DNA from: Cryobacterium fucosi
Lineage (GTDB): Bacteria > Actinomycetota > Actinomycetes > Actinomycetales > Microbacteriaceae
Direction of reading: 5' to 3'
Assembly (NCBI RefSeq): GCF_004403515.1
Contig: NZ_SOHH01000064.1
Location: 109,431 to 173,430 of the forward strand
Length of the DNA: 64,000 bases
In this document: positions 20,884 through 29,773 of the stretch, piece after piece
Numbering within the stretch: the first letter of the stretch is position 1
Layout of the letters: the number at the start of each line of letters is the position of its first letter
Translations under genes and position numbers: made by a program
The notes under the pieces: model-generated
Told to the model about the DNA's origin: nothing
Database searches by the model: none
What the model saw: the letters and a program-made list of their open reading frames with translations, nothing else

Positions 20884-21251
20884 CCGAGACCGACCCAAAC
20901 TCCGGCGCCGACAAGGTCGCCGCCCCGCCACGCGGAACACCGCGCTGGCTCTTCCTCACCATCGCCATCGTCTTCGGGCTGTTCTACGCCTACGACGCGT
21001 GGGAGGGCGTCGGCAACCTGGTCGGCCTCAACCTCGCGGCCCAGAGCCTCGACACCACCCTGAGCGGCTTCGGCTGGGGGCTGCTGATCGCCGGCGTGCT
21101 GCTGCCCATCGCGGTCTTCGTGCTCGCGATCCGGCTCGGCCGCGCCCGCTCGGTCGGCGTGCAGGCGCTCCTGCTGCTCGTCGGCCTCTGCCTGGTCGCC
21201 GCGCTCTCCACGGATATCTTCATGTTCGGCCTCGGCAGCCTCATCGTCTGA
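20880..21251 (+). CDS. Small membrane protein, 123 aa
   Basis: After a hydrophilic N-terminus of about 20 residues the protein has three to four predicted membrane helices (PRWLFLTIAIVFGLFYAYDA, GFGWGLLIAGVLLPIAVFVL, VGVQALLLLVGLCLVAALS). It overlaps the preceding gene by ATGA, so translation is coupled. I do not recognise the family. A strong hairpin begins 25 bases after its stop. Confidence 0.7.
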   Translation: MTETDPNSGADKVAAPPRGTPRWLFLTIAIVFGLFYAYDAWEGVGNLVGLNLAAQSLDTTLSGFGWGLLIAGVLLPIAVFVLAIRLGRARSVGVQALLLLVGLCLVAALSTDIFMFGLGSLIV

Positions 21252-21275
21252 CGCATTACCTTTCGCGGCGCGGGC

Positions 21276-21317
21276 TTGAGAAGCGGGCGCACGTTCTATC
21301 CTGCGCCCGCTTCTCAA
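21276..21317. terminator. Bidirectional hairpin terminator, 16-bp perfect stem
   Basis: TTGAGAAGCGGGCGCA (21276-21291) pairs exactly with TGCGCCCGCTTCTCAA (21302-21317) across a 10-base loop; flanking GCGGCGC sequences extend the stem imperfectly. It lies between two convergent genes and its right arm contains the stop codon of the DoxX gene, so it can end transcription from both sides. No long U-tract, as is usual for high-G+C actinobacteria. Confidence 0.75.
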
Positions 21318-21730
21318 ACCTGCGCCGCGGCCACCGGCACGATCGCGAGAGCGATCAGGGCCACCAGCAGCGCCTGGCCGAGCAGCCGCGGTACGAGCGG
21401 AATGGCGACCCGGCCGAATCGCTCCGGATGCCGGGCCGCGAAGGCATTCGCCGGGAACACGGCGGCGAGGAACACGATCAGGCAGATCCCGCTCGTCACA
21501 ATCAGGGGTCGATACAGCAGGCCGGCGCCGCCGGCGATCTCACACAGGCCGGTGAAGACGACCAGCGCCCGCGGGCTCAGGATGCCGGTGGAACGCAGTC
21601 GTGGCGGGATCATCGCCGCCATCGTGCGCTGTACAGAGGGCAGGAAATGGGTGACCCCCGCCCCGATGAAGACCACCGCGAGGAGGATGCGGAGGACGAA
21701 TTGGAGGTCGGTCAACGTAACGCTGCTCAT
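21314..21730 (-). CDS. DoxX family membrane protein
   Basis: A 138-aa four-helix membrane protein: LRILLAVVFIGAGVTHFLP (helix 1 with the HF motif of DoxX), ALVVFTGLCEIAGGAGLLY (helix 2), LIVTSGICLIVFLAAVFPAN (helix 3) and QALLVALIALAIVPVAAAQV (helix 4). DoxX-like proteins are linked to thiosulfate/quinone or redox-stress functions in some species, but the role here is unknown. ATG at 21730 (MSSVTLTDL) was chosen because upstream sequence is not coding-like. Its stop lies in the shared terminator. Confidence 0.8.
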   Translation of the reverse strand: MSSVTLTDLQFVLRILLAVVFIGAGVTHFLPSVQRTMAAMIPPRLRSTGILSPRALVVFTGLCEIAGGAGLLYRPLIVTSGICLIVFLAAVFPANAFAARHPERFGRVAIPLVPRLLGQALLVALIALAIVPVAAAQV

Positions 21731-21827
21731 GACCCCATTCTGCAGCCGATAGAGTGATTTCCTAACTGGCGCCCCACGGTCGCGGCGCAAGCCCACCCTT
21801 TCTGCTGCAATCGGAGGAACCTTTTTC

Positions 21828-23420
21828 GTGTCAAAACCAGTCGTACTTATAGCCGAAGAACTCTCACCCGCAACCGTTGACGCCCTTGGACCGGACTTCG
21901 ATGTGCGCAACGTCGACGGCACCGACCGCCCGGCCCTGCTCAAAGAACTAGCGTCCGCCCACGCCATCCTCGTGCGCTCCGCGACCAAGGTTGACGCGGA
22001 GGCCATCGCCGCGGCACCGCTGCTCAAGGTCATCGCGCGGGCCGGGGTCGGCCTCGACAATGTGGACATTAAGGCCGCGACCGCGGCCGGCGTCATGGTG
22101 GTCAATGCCCCGACCTCGAACATTATCTCCGCGGCCGAACTCACGGTCGGCCATATTATCAGCCTCGCCCGCCACCTCCCCCCGGCCCACGGCGCGCTCG
22201 CGCAGGGCCAGTGGAAGCGTTCCAAGTACACGGGCGTCGAACTCTACGAAAAGACGATCGGCATCATCGGCCTCGGCCGGATCGGCGCCCTCGTCGCCGC
22301 GCGAATGCAGGCCTTCGGCACGAACATCATCGCCTTCGACCCGTATATCACGTCGGCGCGGGCGCAGCAGCTGGGCGTGACGCCCGTCACCCTCGACGAA
22401 CTGCTCGCCCAGTCCGACTTCGTCACGATCCACATGCCCAAGACGCCCGAAACGACCGGGATGCTCGGCGCCGCCCAGTTCGCGTTGATGAAGCCGACCG
22501 CCTTCGTCGTCAACGTCGCCCGCGGCGGCCTGATCGACGAGGCCGAGCTGCACGACGCCCTCGTCGCCGGCACGATCGCCGGCGCCGGCCTCGACGTCTT
22601 CGTCAGCGAGCCCCCGACCGGTTCGCCGCTGCTCGGCCTGCCGAACATCATCACCACGCCGCACCTCGGCGCGTCGACCGACGAAGCGCAGGAGAAGGCC
22701 GGCGTCTCCGTCGCCAAGTCGGTTCGCCTCGCGCTCTCCGGCGAACTCGTCCCCGACGCGGTCAACGTCGCCGGCGGCGTCATCGACCCGTACGTGCGCC
22801 CCGGCATCCCGCTCGTCGAGAAGCTGGGCCAGGTGTTCTCCGGCCTCGCCTCGCACAGCCCGCTGACCAGCGTCGACGTGGAAATCCGCGGCGAACTTGC
22901 CGACTACGACGTGAGCGTGCTCAAGCTCGCCGCGCTCAAGGGGATTTTCACGAACGTCGTCAGCGAGACGGTGTCCTACGTGAACGCGCCGCTCCTGGCC
23001 GAGCAGCGCGGCGTTGCCGTGCGCCTGATCACCGACAAGGACTCGCCCGAGTACCGCAACGTCATCACGCTGCGCGGCGCCCTTGCCGACGGCTCGCAGG
23101 TCTCGGTGTCCGGCACCCTGACCGGCACCAAGCAGATCGAGAAGATCGTCGAGGTCAACGGCTACGAGGTCGAGGTTCCGTTCGCGCAGCACCTCATCGT
23201 GATGGTCTACACGGACCGCCCCGGAATCGTCGCCGTCTACGGCCGCGAGTTCGGCGACGCCCAGATCAACATCGCCGGCATGCAGATCGCCCGCCACGTC
23301 GCCGGCGGGAAGGCGCTCAGCGTGCTGACCGTCGACTCACCGGTGCCGGCCAGCCTGCTCACCACGGTGCGCGACGCGATCGCTGCCGACGTGATGGTCG
23401 AGATCGCCCTCACCGAGTAG
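21828..23420 (+). CDS. serA: D-3-phosphoglycerate dehydrogenase
   Basis: The 530-aa long-form enzyme oxidises 3-phosphoglycerate to 3-phosphohydroxypyruvate, the first step of serine synthesis. Seen: substrate-domain ARAGVGLDNVDI, NAD fold GIIGLGRIGALVAARM, catalytic Arg/Glu region VNVARGGLIDE and His in TTPHLGASTDEAQ. An intervening domain follows, then a C-terminal ACT domain (LIVMVYTDRPGIVAVYG) that mediates serine inhibition. GTG start with GGAGG at 21813-21817. A -10-like TAGAGT lies near 21750. Its end overlaps the convergent TetR gene by 11 bases. Confidence 0.96.
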   Translation: MSKPVVLIAEELSPATVDALGPDFDVRNVDGTDRPALLKELASAHAILVRSATKVDAEAIAAAPLLKVIARAGVGLDNVDIKAATAAGVMVVNAPTSNIISAAELTVGHIISLARHLPPAHGALAQGQWKRSKYTGVELYEKTIGIIGLGRIGALVAARMQAFGTNIIAFDPYITSARAQQLGVTPVTLDELLAQSDFVTIHMPKTPETTGMLGAAQFALMKPTAFVVNVARGGLIDEAELHDALVAGTIAGAGLDVFVSEPPTGSPLLGLPNIITTPHLGASTDEAQEKAGVSVAKSVRLALSGELVPDAVNVAGGVIDPYVRPGIPLVEKLGQVFSGLASHSPLTSVDVEIRGELADYDVSVLKLAALKGIFTNVVSETVSYVNAPLLAEQRGVAVRLITDKDSPEYRNVITLRGALADGSQVSVSGTLTGTKQIEKIVEVNGYEVEVPFAQHLIVMVYTDRPGIVAVYGREFGDAQINIAGMQIARHVAGGKALSVLTVDSPVPASLLTTVRDAIAADVMVEIALTE

Positions 23421-24003
23421 CGGGCCGGTCGTCCATTCGCCCGATCACGGCGAGCAGCCGGTCCAGCCTCGCCGCCGATGTCAGATCGGCGGCGAGCCGG
23501 CCGGGGCCCGCAAGGGTGGATTCGTAGTACAAACCGTCACTGATGAGCATGACCGCCTCGGCCACGTCGGGGTCACCCACTGCCTCCTCGATCACCGCGA
23601 GCCACTGGCGCCGGGTTGAGGCCAGGGCCTGGTTGGCCAGCGGATGTGCCCCCTGGGCCAGGCGAACGGCCGCGCCGATCGCCTGGTCCAGCCGCGTTCC
23701 CTCGCTCATCGAGGTGCGGATCAGGTAGTCGATCGCGCCGGCCGGGGCCGCGCGAATCTGCTCGATGTCGTCGGCGACGAGCGCGGCCAGGCGGGCGAGC
23801 AGTCCTTCGACGAGGGCGTCCTTCGAGCCGAAGTGGTAGAGCAGGCCGCCCTTCGACAACCCGGCGGCCGCGGCCACCGCCTCGAGGGTGGCCGCGCGTT
23901 CGCCCTGGTCGATCAGGAGCTGCGCGAACGCATCAAGGGTGCGGTCGCGGGTGGGCGTGGACGCCGGTGAACGACCTGCGGGGGATGCGGGGACGGAGAT
24001 CAT
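23410..24003 (-). CDS. TetR family regulator of the adjacent MFS pump
   Basis: A 197-aa repressor. The HTH lies at about residues 20-65: LLIDQGERAATLEAVAAAAG, LSKGGLLYHFGSKDALVEGL. The C-terminal half resembles TetR regulators that sense hydrophobic drugs. ATG at 24003 (MISVPASPAG) is chosen because the near-palindrome at 24014-24029 directly precedes it and the extension upstream would run through the operator. It is divergent from the MFS gene at 24065, the classic repressor/efflux layout. Confidence 0.85.
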   Translation of the reverse strand: MISVPASPAGRSPASTPTRDRTLDAFAQLLIDQGERAATLEAVAAAAGLSKGGLLYHFGSKDALVEGLLARLAALVADDIEQIRAAPAGAIDYLIRTSMSEGTRLDQAIGAAVRLAQGAHPLANQALASTRRQWLAVIEEAVGDPDVAEAVMLISDGLYYESTLAGPGRLAADLTSAARLDRLLAVIGRMDDRPATR

Positions 24004-24013
24004 GATGCTACTG

Positions 24014-24029
24014 TACCGTCTGGACGGTA
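24014..24029. promoter_or_regulatory. Operator between divergent tetR and MFS genes
   Basis: TACCGTCTGGACGGTA has 7-base arms (TACCGTC/GACGGTA) around a TG centre; GTATAG on its right flank could serve as part of a -10. It lies in the 61-base gap between divergent starts, so one bound TetR dimer could control both promoters. Confidence 0.65.
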
Positions 24030-24064
24030 TAGTCGTCGTCCGCCGAATCCGAAAGTAGTTTCCC

Positions 24065-25594
24065 GTGTCGTCCGACCTGCGCCAGATGATCGCCCCCGTC
24101 AACCATGATCTGAGCCCGCGCCGCCGGTGGTGGGCGCTGGTCGTGCTCATGTTGCCGGTGCTCCTGGTCTCCATCGACAACACCGTGCTCAACCTCGCCC
24201 TGCCCGCCATCTCCGAGGCGCTCCGGCCAACGGGCACCCAGCTGCTCTGGGTGATCGACATCTACCCCCTCATGCTCGCGGGGCTGCTCGTGGCCATGGG
24301 CAGCCTCGGCGACCGGATCGGGCGCCGCCGCCTCCTCCTGATCGGATCGGCCGGTTTCGGCACCGTCTCCGTGGTGGCGGCCTTCGCCCCGAGCGTCGAA
24401 TGGCTCATCATCGATCGGGCCGTGCTCGGTGTGTTCGGCGCCATGCTGATGCCGCCGACCCTGTCACTGCTCCGCTCCGTCTTCACAGAGCGCGACCAGA
24501 GACGGCTGGCGATTGCCGTCTGGGCTAGCGGATTCGCCGCCGGCAGCGCACTCGGTCCGGTCGTCGGCGGCGTGCTGCTCGAGCACCTTGCCTGGGGCTC
24601 CGTCTTCCTGCTCGCCGTGCCGTTGCTCGTGCCGCTGCTCGTGCTTGGCCCGCTCCTCGTGCCGGAGTCCCGAGACCCGAACCCCGGCCGGATCGATCTG
24701 CCGAGCGTCCTGCTCTCCCTGGCCACCATGCTTCCCGTCGTCTACGGCATCAAGGTGCTGGCCGAACACGGACCATCCATCGCCACGGTCGGCCCGATCC
24801 TGCTCGGGCTGGTCGCCGGCATCCTGTTCGTGCGTCGGCAGCCTCGCCTGGCCCAGCCGATGATCGACCTCGCGCTCTTCCGCACGGGCGCCTTCAGCGG
24901 GGCGATCGGCGTGAACCTGCTCAGCGTGGTCGCGCTCGTCGGCGGGCTGTTCTTCATGTCCCAATACCTGCAGCTCGTGCTGGGCCTGTCCCCGCTCGCG
25001 GCCGGCCTGGTGCTCGTGCCCGGACTGACGGCCATGATCCTGGCCGGCCTGGTCATCGTGCCGATCTCCAGGCGCGTGCGGCCGTCGATCGTCGTGCCGG
25101 CCGGCCTGCTGATCTCGGCCGGGGGATACCTGGCCATCGCCCTCGGTGGTGCGACGCTGGACGCGGTCGGGGTCGCGCTCGTGTTCGCCCTGCTCGGCAT
25201 CGGAATCGGCGCCGCGGAGACCGTGTCGAACGAACTCGTGGTGGCGACCGCACCGGCGGACAAGATGGGCGCGGCATCCGCGGTCGGTGAAACGGCCTAC
25301 GAGCTGGGCGCGGTGCTGGGCACGACGATCCTCGGCACCATCCTCACCGCCGCCTACCGAGGCTCGGTCGTGCTGCCGGACGCGCTGACCTCCGCCCAGC
25401 GGTCGGCCGCGGAGGAGACGCTCGGCGGAGCCGTCGCCGTGGCCGGCGGGCTTCCGTCCGGCCAGGCCGAGCTGCTGCTCGCCTCAGCGAGGGATGCCTT
25501 CGCAACCGGCATCGGGCCCACCGCCTGGATCGGGGTGGGCCTCGTGCTGGCCGCGGCCGTCGTGGCGCTGCTCACGCTGCGCAAGGCGAGTTGA
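24065..25594 (+). CDS. MFS transporter, DHA2 (EmrB/QacA) drug-efflux type
   Basis: A 509-aa transporter with about 14 membrane helices, the DHA2 layout. Signatures: LVSIDNTVLNLALPAISEAL in helix 1, WVIDIYPLMLAGLLVAMGSL and GDRIGRRRLLLIG (MFS motif A between helices 2 and 3), and ASGFAAGSALGPVVGGVLLE (antiporter motif C in helix 5). Expected to export cationic or hydrophobic toxic compounds with proton antiport. The GTG start follows the intergenic operator; the adjacent TetR is the likely regulator. Substrate not predictable. Confidence 0.9.
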   Translation: MSSDLRQMIAPVNHDLSPRRRWWALVVLMLPVLLVSIDNTVLNLALPAISEALRPTGTQLLWVIDIYPLMLAGLLVAMGSLGDRIGRRRLLLIGSAGFGTVSVVAAFAPSVEWLIIDRAVLGVFGAMLMPPTLSLLRSVFTERDQRRLAIAVWASGFAAGSALGPVVGGVLLEHLAWGSVFLLAVPLLVPLLVLGPLLVPESRDPNPGRIDLPSVLLSLATMLPVVYGIKVLAEHGPSIATVGPILLGLVAGILFVRRQPRLAQPMIDLALFRTGAFSGAIGVNLLSVVALVGGLFFMSQYLQLVLGLSPLAAGLVLVPGLTAMILAGLVIVPISRRVRPSIVVPAGLLISAGGYLAIALGGATLDAVGVALVFALLGIGIGAAETVSNELVVATAPADKMGAASAVGETAYELGAVLGTTILGTILTAAYRGSVVLPDALTSAQRSAAEETLGGAVAVAGGLPSGQAELLLASARDAFATGIGPTAWIGVGLVLAAAVVALLTLRKAS

Positions 25595-25642
25595 ACCGTC
25601 CGGCGGCCGGCGCCGGGCGCAGCGTGAGGCGTCGTGGACGGA

Positions 25643-25888
25643 TCAGACGTCGTCGATCGAGCGCTTCTCCTTTGTGACCTGCTCGCCGTCGACGACGGCG
25701 CTGCGGGTGGTGCTGACGCTGGTGCGTTTGCGGGTGAGGAGCACGATCCCGAGGACGATGATCACGGCTCCGGCACCCATGAAGATGTAGCCGACGAAGT
25801 CGAGGTCGATCCAGTCCACGCTGATGTTCAGCGCGTAGACGAGGATGGCGCCGACGACGACGAGGAAGATACCCAGTCCAAGGCTCAT
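25643..25888 (-). CDS. DUF6458-like small membrane protein
   Basis: An 81-aa protein with two membrane helices (about 3-20, LGLGIFLVVVGAILVYALN, and 32-50, YIFMGAGAVIIVLGIVLL) separated by the conserved-looking acidic loop VDWIDLDFVG, and a charged cytoplasmic tail. This is the DUF6458 pattern common in actinobacteria; function unknown. It is divergent from leuB; the region before it contains a 15-bp tandem duplication. Confidence 0.75.
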   Translation of the reverse strand: MSLGLGIFLVVVGAILVYALNISVDWIDLDFVGYIFMGAGAVIIVLGIVLLTRKRTSVSTTRSAVVDGEQVTKEKRSIDDV

Positions 25889-25906
25889 GAATAACTGCTT
25901 TCTCTG

Positions 25907-25936
25907 GTTGTCAGGGATTGTGTTGTCAGGGATTGT
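25907..25936. repeat. 15-bp tandem duplication upstream of leuB/DUF6458
   Basis: GTTGTCAGGGATTGT occurs twice without a gap (25907-25921, 25922-25936). The end of the second copy also forms an inverted repeat, GATTGTC (25931-25937) with GACAATC (25945-25951). Because the region separates divergent genes, these may be regulator sites. A -10-like TAGGGT for leuB is at 25964-25969. Confidence 0.6.
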
Positions 25937-26004
25937 CCAGCATAGACAATCGATCGGTCACAGTAGGGTTTATCTACAGGTAAATCCCAGACATACGGAG
26001 CCGA

Positions 26005-27087
26005 ATGTCCACTCAAATCAAGCTCGCCGTCATCCCAGGCGACGGGATCGGCCCCGAGGTCGTCGCGGAAGCAGTCAAGGTGCTGGGCGCCGCGACGGCG
26101 GTCGACGACGTCACCTTCGACCTGACCTGGTTCTCGCTCGGGGCCGCCCGGTTCCTCGAAACCGGCGATGTGCTCACCGACGACGACCTCGCGTCCATCG
26201 CCGCGCACGACGCAATCCTGCTCGGAGCCGTCGGCGGCGTGCCCGGAGACCCTCGCCTGGCCAACGCGAGCATCGAACGCGGGCTGCTGCTCAAACTGCG
26301 CTTCTCCCTCGATCACTACGTCAACCTGCGGCCCAGCGTTCTCTTCCCCGGGGTGCCGAGCCCGCTGGCCGCTCCCGGCAACGTCGACTTCGTCGTCGTG
26401 CGGGAAGGGACCGAGGGACCCTATGTCGGCAACGGCGGCGCGATCCGCCAGGGCACGGCCCACGAGGTGGCTAACGAGGTGTCCGTCAACACGGCCTTCG
26501 GCGTCGAACGCGTCGTGCGGCACGCGTTCTCCGTTGCCCAGGCCAGGCCAGGCCGGCACCTCACCCTCGTGCACAAGACCAATGTGCTCGTCTTCGCCGG
26601 CAGCCTCTGGCAGCGCATCGTCACCGCCGTCGCGTCCGAGTTCCCCGAGGTGAGCGTCGATTACCTCCACGTCGACGCGGCGACGATCTTCCTGGTCACG
26701 AATCCGAGTAGGTTTGATGTCATCGTCACGGACAACCTCTTCGGCGACATCCTGACCGATCTGGCGGCCGCAATCAGCGGCGGCATCGGCCTCGCGGCCT
26801 CCGGGAACATCAACCCGGACGGCCGGTTCCCCAGCATGTTCGAGCCGGTGCACGGATCGGCACCGGACATCGCGGGCAAGCAGCTGGCCGACCCGACGGC
26901 AGCCATCCTGTCGGTCGCGCTCCTCCTCAGCCACCTGGGCCTGACGGATGCCGCGGCGAGGGTGACCGCGGCCGTCACCGCCGACATCGCTGCCCGCAGG
27001 GGGGACGGTGCCGCCACGGCACCGCGCAGCACCACCGACGTGGGCAACGCCATCGTGACCCGACTGACAGACAAGGGACTCCAATGA
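26005..27087 (+). CDS. leuB: 3-isopropylmalate dehydrogenase
   Basis: The 360-aa enzyme oxidatively decarboxylates 3-isopropylmalate to 2-oxoisocaproate, the last specific step before leucine transamination. Seen: [64 protein letters not shown] (metal Asp residues), and [14 protein letters not shown] (adenine-binding loop). Ends in an ATGA overlap with ilvE, so dehydrogenase and aminotransferase are made together. Confidence 0.96.
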   Translation: MSTQIKLAVIPGDGIGPEVVAEAVKVLGAATAVDDVTFDLTWFSLGAARFLETGDVLTDDDLASIAAHDAILLGAVGGVPGDPRLANASIERGLLLKLRFSLDHYVNLRPSVLFPGVPSPLAAPGNVDFVVVREGTEGPYVGNGGAIRQGTAHEVANEVSVNTAFGVERVVRHAFSVAQARPGRHLTLVHKTNVLVFAGSLWQRIVTAVASEFPEVSVDYLHVDAATIFLVTNPSRFDVIVTDNLFGDILTDLAAAISGGIGLAASGNINPDGRFPSMFEPVHGSAPDIAGKQLADPTAAILSVALLLSHLGLTDAAARVTAAVTADIAARRGDGAATAPRSTTDVGNAIVTRLTDKGLQ

Positions 27088-28253
27088 GCCAGGCAGCACC
27101 GAGCCAGACGACACCGAACCACACGCGCCAGGCGACGCCGAGCGCGACGGCCTCGCTGTCCTTCAGCGTCACCCGGGCGGCCACGCCCCGCACAAAGGCC
27201 GAGCGCGACGCCATCCTCGGCGACCCCGGCTTCGGCAAGAAGTTCACCGACCACATGGTCGCGATCGACTGGACGTTGGAGGGCGGCTGGCACGACGCCC
27301 GCGTCATTCCCTACGGCCCGCTCCAGCTCGACCCTGCCTCCTCGGTGCTGCACTACGGACAGGAGATCTTCGAGGGCCTGAAGGCGTACCGCCACGCCGA
27401 CGATTCGATCTGGACCTTCCGCCCGGAGAAGAACGCCGAGCGGCTGCAGCGTTCGGCCCGTCGCCTCGCCCTTCCTGAACTCCCCGCGGCCGATTTCATC
27501 GAGTCGATCAGGCAGATCATCGCGGTCGACGGCGACTGGGTGCCCTCCGCAGCCGAGACGAGCCTCTACCTGCGCCCGTTCATGATCGCCAACGAGAGCT
27601 TCCTCGGCGTGCGGGCCGCGCACAAGGTGGGCTACTACGTCATCGCCAGCCCCGCCGGGGCGTACTTCACCAACGGCGTCGCTCCGATCAAGATCTGGCT
27701 CTCCACCGAATACTCCCGGGCCGGCCGCGGCGGCACCGGCGCAGCCAAGTGCGGCGGCAACTACGCGGCCTCGCTGCTGCCCCAGATGCAGGCCTACGAC
27801 AACGGCTGCGCCCAGGTGCTGTTCCTCGACGGAGAGACCAGCAGCCGCATCGACGAACTCGGCGGCATGAACGTCTTCTTCGTCTACGGCACCCACAAGC
27901 TCGTCACGCCCCGCCTGACCGGGTCGATCCTCGAGGGCGTCACGCGCGACAGCATCATGCAGCTGGCCAGGGACCGTGGGATGACCGTCGAGGAACGCGA
28001 CGTGACCCTCGGCGACTGGCAGGGCGGCGTCGAATCCGGGGCCATCACCGAGGTGTTCGCCTGCGGCACCGCCGCGGTCGTCACGCCGATCGCCGAGCTC
28101 AAGGGTCCCGACCTGTCGATCGGCAACCCGGATGCCCCCGCCGGCGAGATCACGATGGCGCTGCGCCAGGAGCTGACCGACATCCAGTACGGGCGCCTGC
28201 CGGACCGCCACGGCTGGCTCACCCGCCTGGACACCCCGGCGGGCCAGGCGTGA
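27084..28253 (+). CDS. ilvE: Branched-chain amino acid aminotransferase
   Basis: A 389-aa fold-type IV PLP enzyme transferring the amino group from glutamate to the 2-oxo acids of leucine, isoleucine and valine. Seen: [50 protein letters not shown] with the PLP lysine (AAKCGGNYA), [20 protein letters not shown], and [11 protein letters not shown] (phosphate site). The first ~30 residues are Ser/Thr-rich. Overlaps leuB (ATGA) and the FAH gene (GTGA). Confidence 0.95.
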   Translation: MSQAAPSQTTPNHTRQATPSATASLSFSVTRAATPRTKAERDAILGDPGFGKKFTDHMVAIDWTLEGGWHDARVIPYGPLQLDPASSVLHYGQEIFEGLKAYRHADDSIWTFRPEKNAERLQRSARRLALPELPAADFIESIRQIIAVDGDWVPSAAETSLYLRPFMIANESFLGVRAAHKVGYYVIASPAGAYFTNGVAPIKIWLSTEYSRAGRGGTGAAKCGGNYAASLLPQMQAYDNGCAQVLFLDGETSSRIDELGGMNVFFVYGTHKLVTPRLTGSILEGVTRDSIMQLARDRGMTVEERDVTLGDWQGGVESGAITEVFACGTAAVVTPIAELKGPDLSIGNPDAPAGEITMALRQELTDIQYGRLPDRHGWLTRLDTPAGQA

Positions 28254-29014
28254 AGGTCGCGCGGTTCAGCCACGGTGACACCATCGCGTTCGGAATCATC
28301 GACGACGACGAACTGGTCGTGCTGAAGGGCGACCCGATGTTCGCCGGCTACGACCCGACCGGGGAGCGGATCGGATTGCGCGAGGTCAAACTCCTCGCCC
28401 CGGTGATCCCGCGCTCCAAGGTGGTCGGGATGGCCCACTCCTTCTACTCGAGCCGCGAGGAGCAGGCCGACGCCAAACCGCGGGAGCCCCGGTTCTTCCT
28501 CAAGCCCAACACCTCCGTCGTGGGTCCAGGCGACCCGATCGTGCTGCCGGCCCAGTCCGGCGACGTCCGGGTCGAAGGGGAGCTCGCCGTGGTCATCGGC
28601 AAGATCACCAGGAACGTGTCGGTCGAGGACGCCGAGGACGCGATCTTCGGCTACACGATCGCCAACGACGTGACCGCGCGCGACCTCTTCGAGCGCGACG
28701 AGGACCTGACCCGGGCCAAGAGCTTCGACTCGTTCTGCCCACTCGGGCCGGTCATCGACACCGAGTTCGACTGGACCGGTCTGTCACTGCACGGCCGGAT
28801 CAACGACGAACCCTTTCAGTCCGGCGACGCGGCGCTGCTCCGGCACACCATCGCGGAGATGGTGTCGTTCGTCTCCGGCGTCTTCACGCTCCTGCCCGGA
28901 GACGTGATCCTGACCGGCGCGCCAGGGGCATCCGGAGCCGTCGTCGACGGCGACACCGTGCAGGTCGAGATCGCGGGGATCGGCGTGCTCTCCAACCCGG
29001 TGCGCCGGGCCTGA
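28250..29014 (+). CDS. Fumarylacetoacetate hydrolase (FAH) family protein
   Basis: A 254-aa FAH-superfamily enzyme: metal-site acidic residues in VRVEGELAVVIG and IANDVTARDLFERD, plus KPNTSVVGPGDPIVLP, AKSFDSFCPLGPVID, and C-terminal GDVILTGAPGASG. The family includes 2-oxo-acid hydratases/isomerases and acylpyruvases; the exact substrate cannot be assigned. GTG start overlaps the ilvE stop, so it is part of the leuB-ilvE operon. From memory, this gene is usually followed by gltX in related actinobacteria; here about 3 kb intervenes. Confidence 0.88.
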   Translation: MKVARFSHGDTIAFGIIDDDELVVLKGDPMFAGYDPTGERIGLREVKLLAPVIPRSKVVGMAHSFYSSREEQADAKPREPRFFLKPNTSVVGPGDPIVLPAQSGDVRVEGELAVVIGKITRNVSVEDAEDAIFGYTIANDVTARDLFERDEDLTRAKSFDSFCPLGPVIDTEFDWTGLSLHGRINDEPFQSGDAALLRHTIAEMVSFVSGVFTLLPGDVILTGAPGASGAVVDGDTVQVEIAGIGVLSNPVRRA

Positions 29015-29056
29015 GCCGAGCAGACACCGAGGGGCCGCCGACTCGGACGGGCCCGC

Positions 29057-29674
29057 TCAGGCGGGGGAGCCCGGGAACCAGGATCTGATCTGGTTCGACG
29101 CCGTCGTCAGCAGGGCGATGGCCTCGTCGCGGTTGACCCTGGCTACGAGCATCGCGCTCATCGACAGGGAGGCCAGGGTGCGCACGCGCTCGTCGAGCCG
29201 GGCGGGCTCGGCATCCGCGGCCGAGCCCGCCGACGCGGATGCCGCTGCGAGCGCGTGCCGCAGGGCGTCGGCCAGCTCGACCCGGTAGGCCTCGACGACC
29301 GCGCGGGCAGGGTCGTCGTGGGCAGCGAGGCCGGCCGCGCAATTGACCAGCAGGCACCCGGTCCGGGGTGAGTCGTCCGCCAGCGCGGCCGCCGCCACGG
29401 CAAGGCCGTCGAAGTACTCGAGGAGGGCCGAGACATCCGTGGTCTCCGCGAGCAGCACGGCCAGCCGGGGCCGGATGACCGTGTCCAGGTAATCGGTGAC
29501 CGCGGCGTCGAAGAGGCCGCGCTTGCTCCCGAACGCGTGGTAGATGCTGGAGCGGCCCAGGCCGGTCGCCGCCTCCAGATCGGACAGGGACGCCGCCTCA
29601 TAGCCCTTGTCCCAAAACAGGTCGCGTGCAGCTTGCACGACCACACTGTTGTCGAAGGTCTGAAGCCGGCCCAT
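29057..29674 (-). CDS. TetR family regulator
   Basis: A 205-aa repressor whose HTH lies at about residues 8-55: AARDLFWDKGYEAASLSDLE, AATGLGRSSIYHAFGSKRGL. The C-terminal part carries GCLLVNCAAGLAAHD, a cysteine-containing segment typical of the NemR/YcdC-like branch that senses electrophiles. ATG at 29674 is preceded by GAGGAG about 6 bases upstream, favouring it over an earlier in-frame ATG at 29707. Divergent from the MDR oxidoreductase gene it most likely controls. Confidence 0.85.
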   Translation of the reverse strand: MGRLQTFDNSVVVQAARDLFWDKGYEAASLSDLEAATGLGRSSIYHAFGSKRGLFDAAVTDYLDTVIRPRLAVLLAETTDVSALLEYFDGLAVAAAALADDSPRTGCLLVNCAAGLAAHDDPARAVVEAYRVELADALRHALAAASASAGSAADAEPARLDERVRTLASLSMSAMLVARVNRDEAIALLTTASNQIRSWFPGSPA

Positions 29675-29709
29675 GTCCACTCCTCGAATTCGGGTACCGA
29701 TGCTCAATT

Positions 29710-29756
29710 TTGTGTACCGATAGGTCCACTATATAGTAAAACGATCGTTCCAAAAC
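29710..29756. promoter_or_regulatory. Overlapping divergent promoters and TetR operator
   Basis: The palindrome ACTATATAGT (29728-29737) provides a TATAGT -10 box on each strand. Plus strand: TTGTGT (29710-29715), 16-base spacer, TATAGT (29732-29737). Minus strand: TTTGGA (29755-29750), 16-base spacer, TATAGT (29733-29728). Between them, AACGATCGTT (29740-29749) is a perfect palindrome, a likely TetR operator able to block both promoters. Confidence 0.65.
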
Positions 29757-29773
29757 TAGCAGAGGAGCCCATC

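Noticed and set aside
25887..25960. Possible leader peptide before leuB starting with ATG at 25887
   Set aside because: The frame does not stop soon and has no run of Leu codons; the ATG also lies in the start region of the divergent gene.
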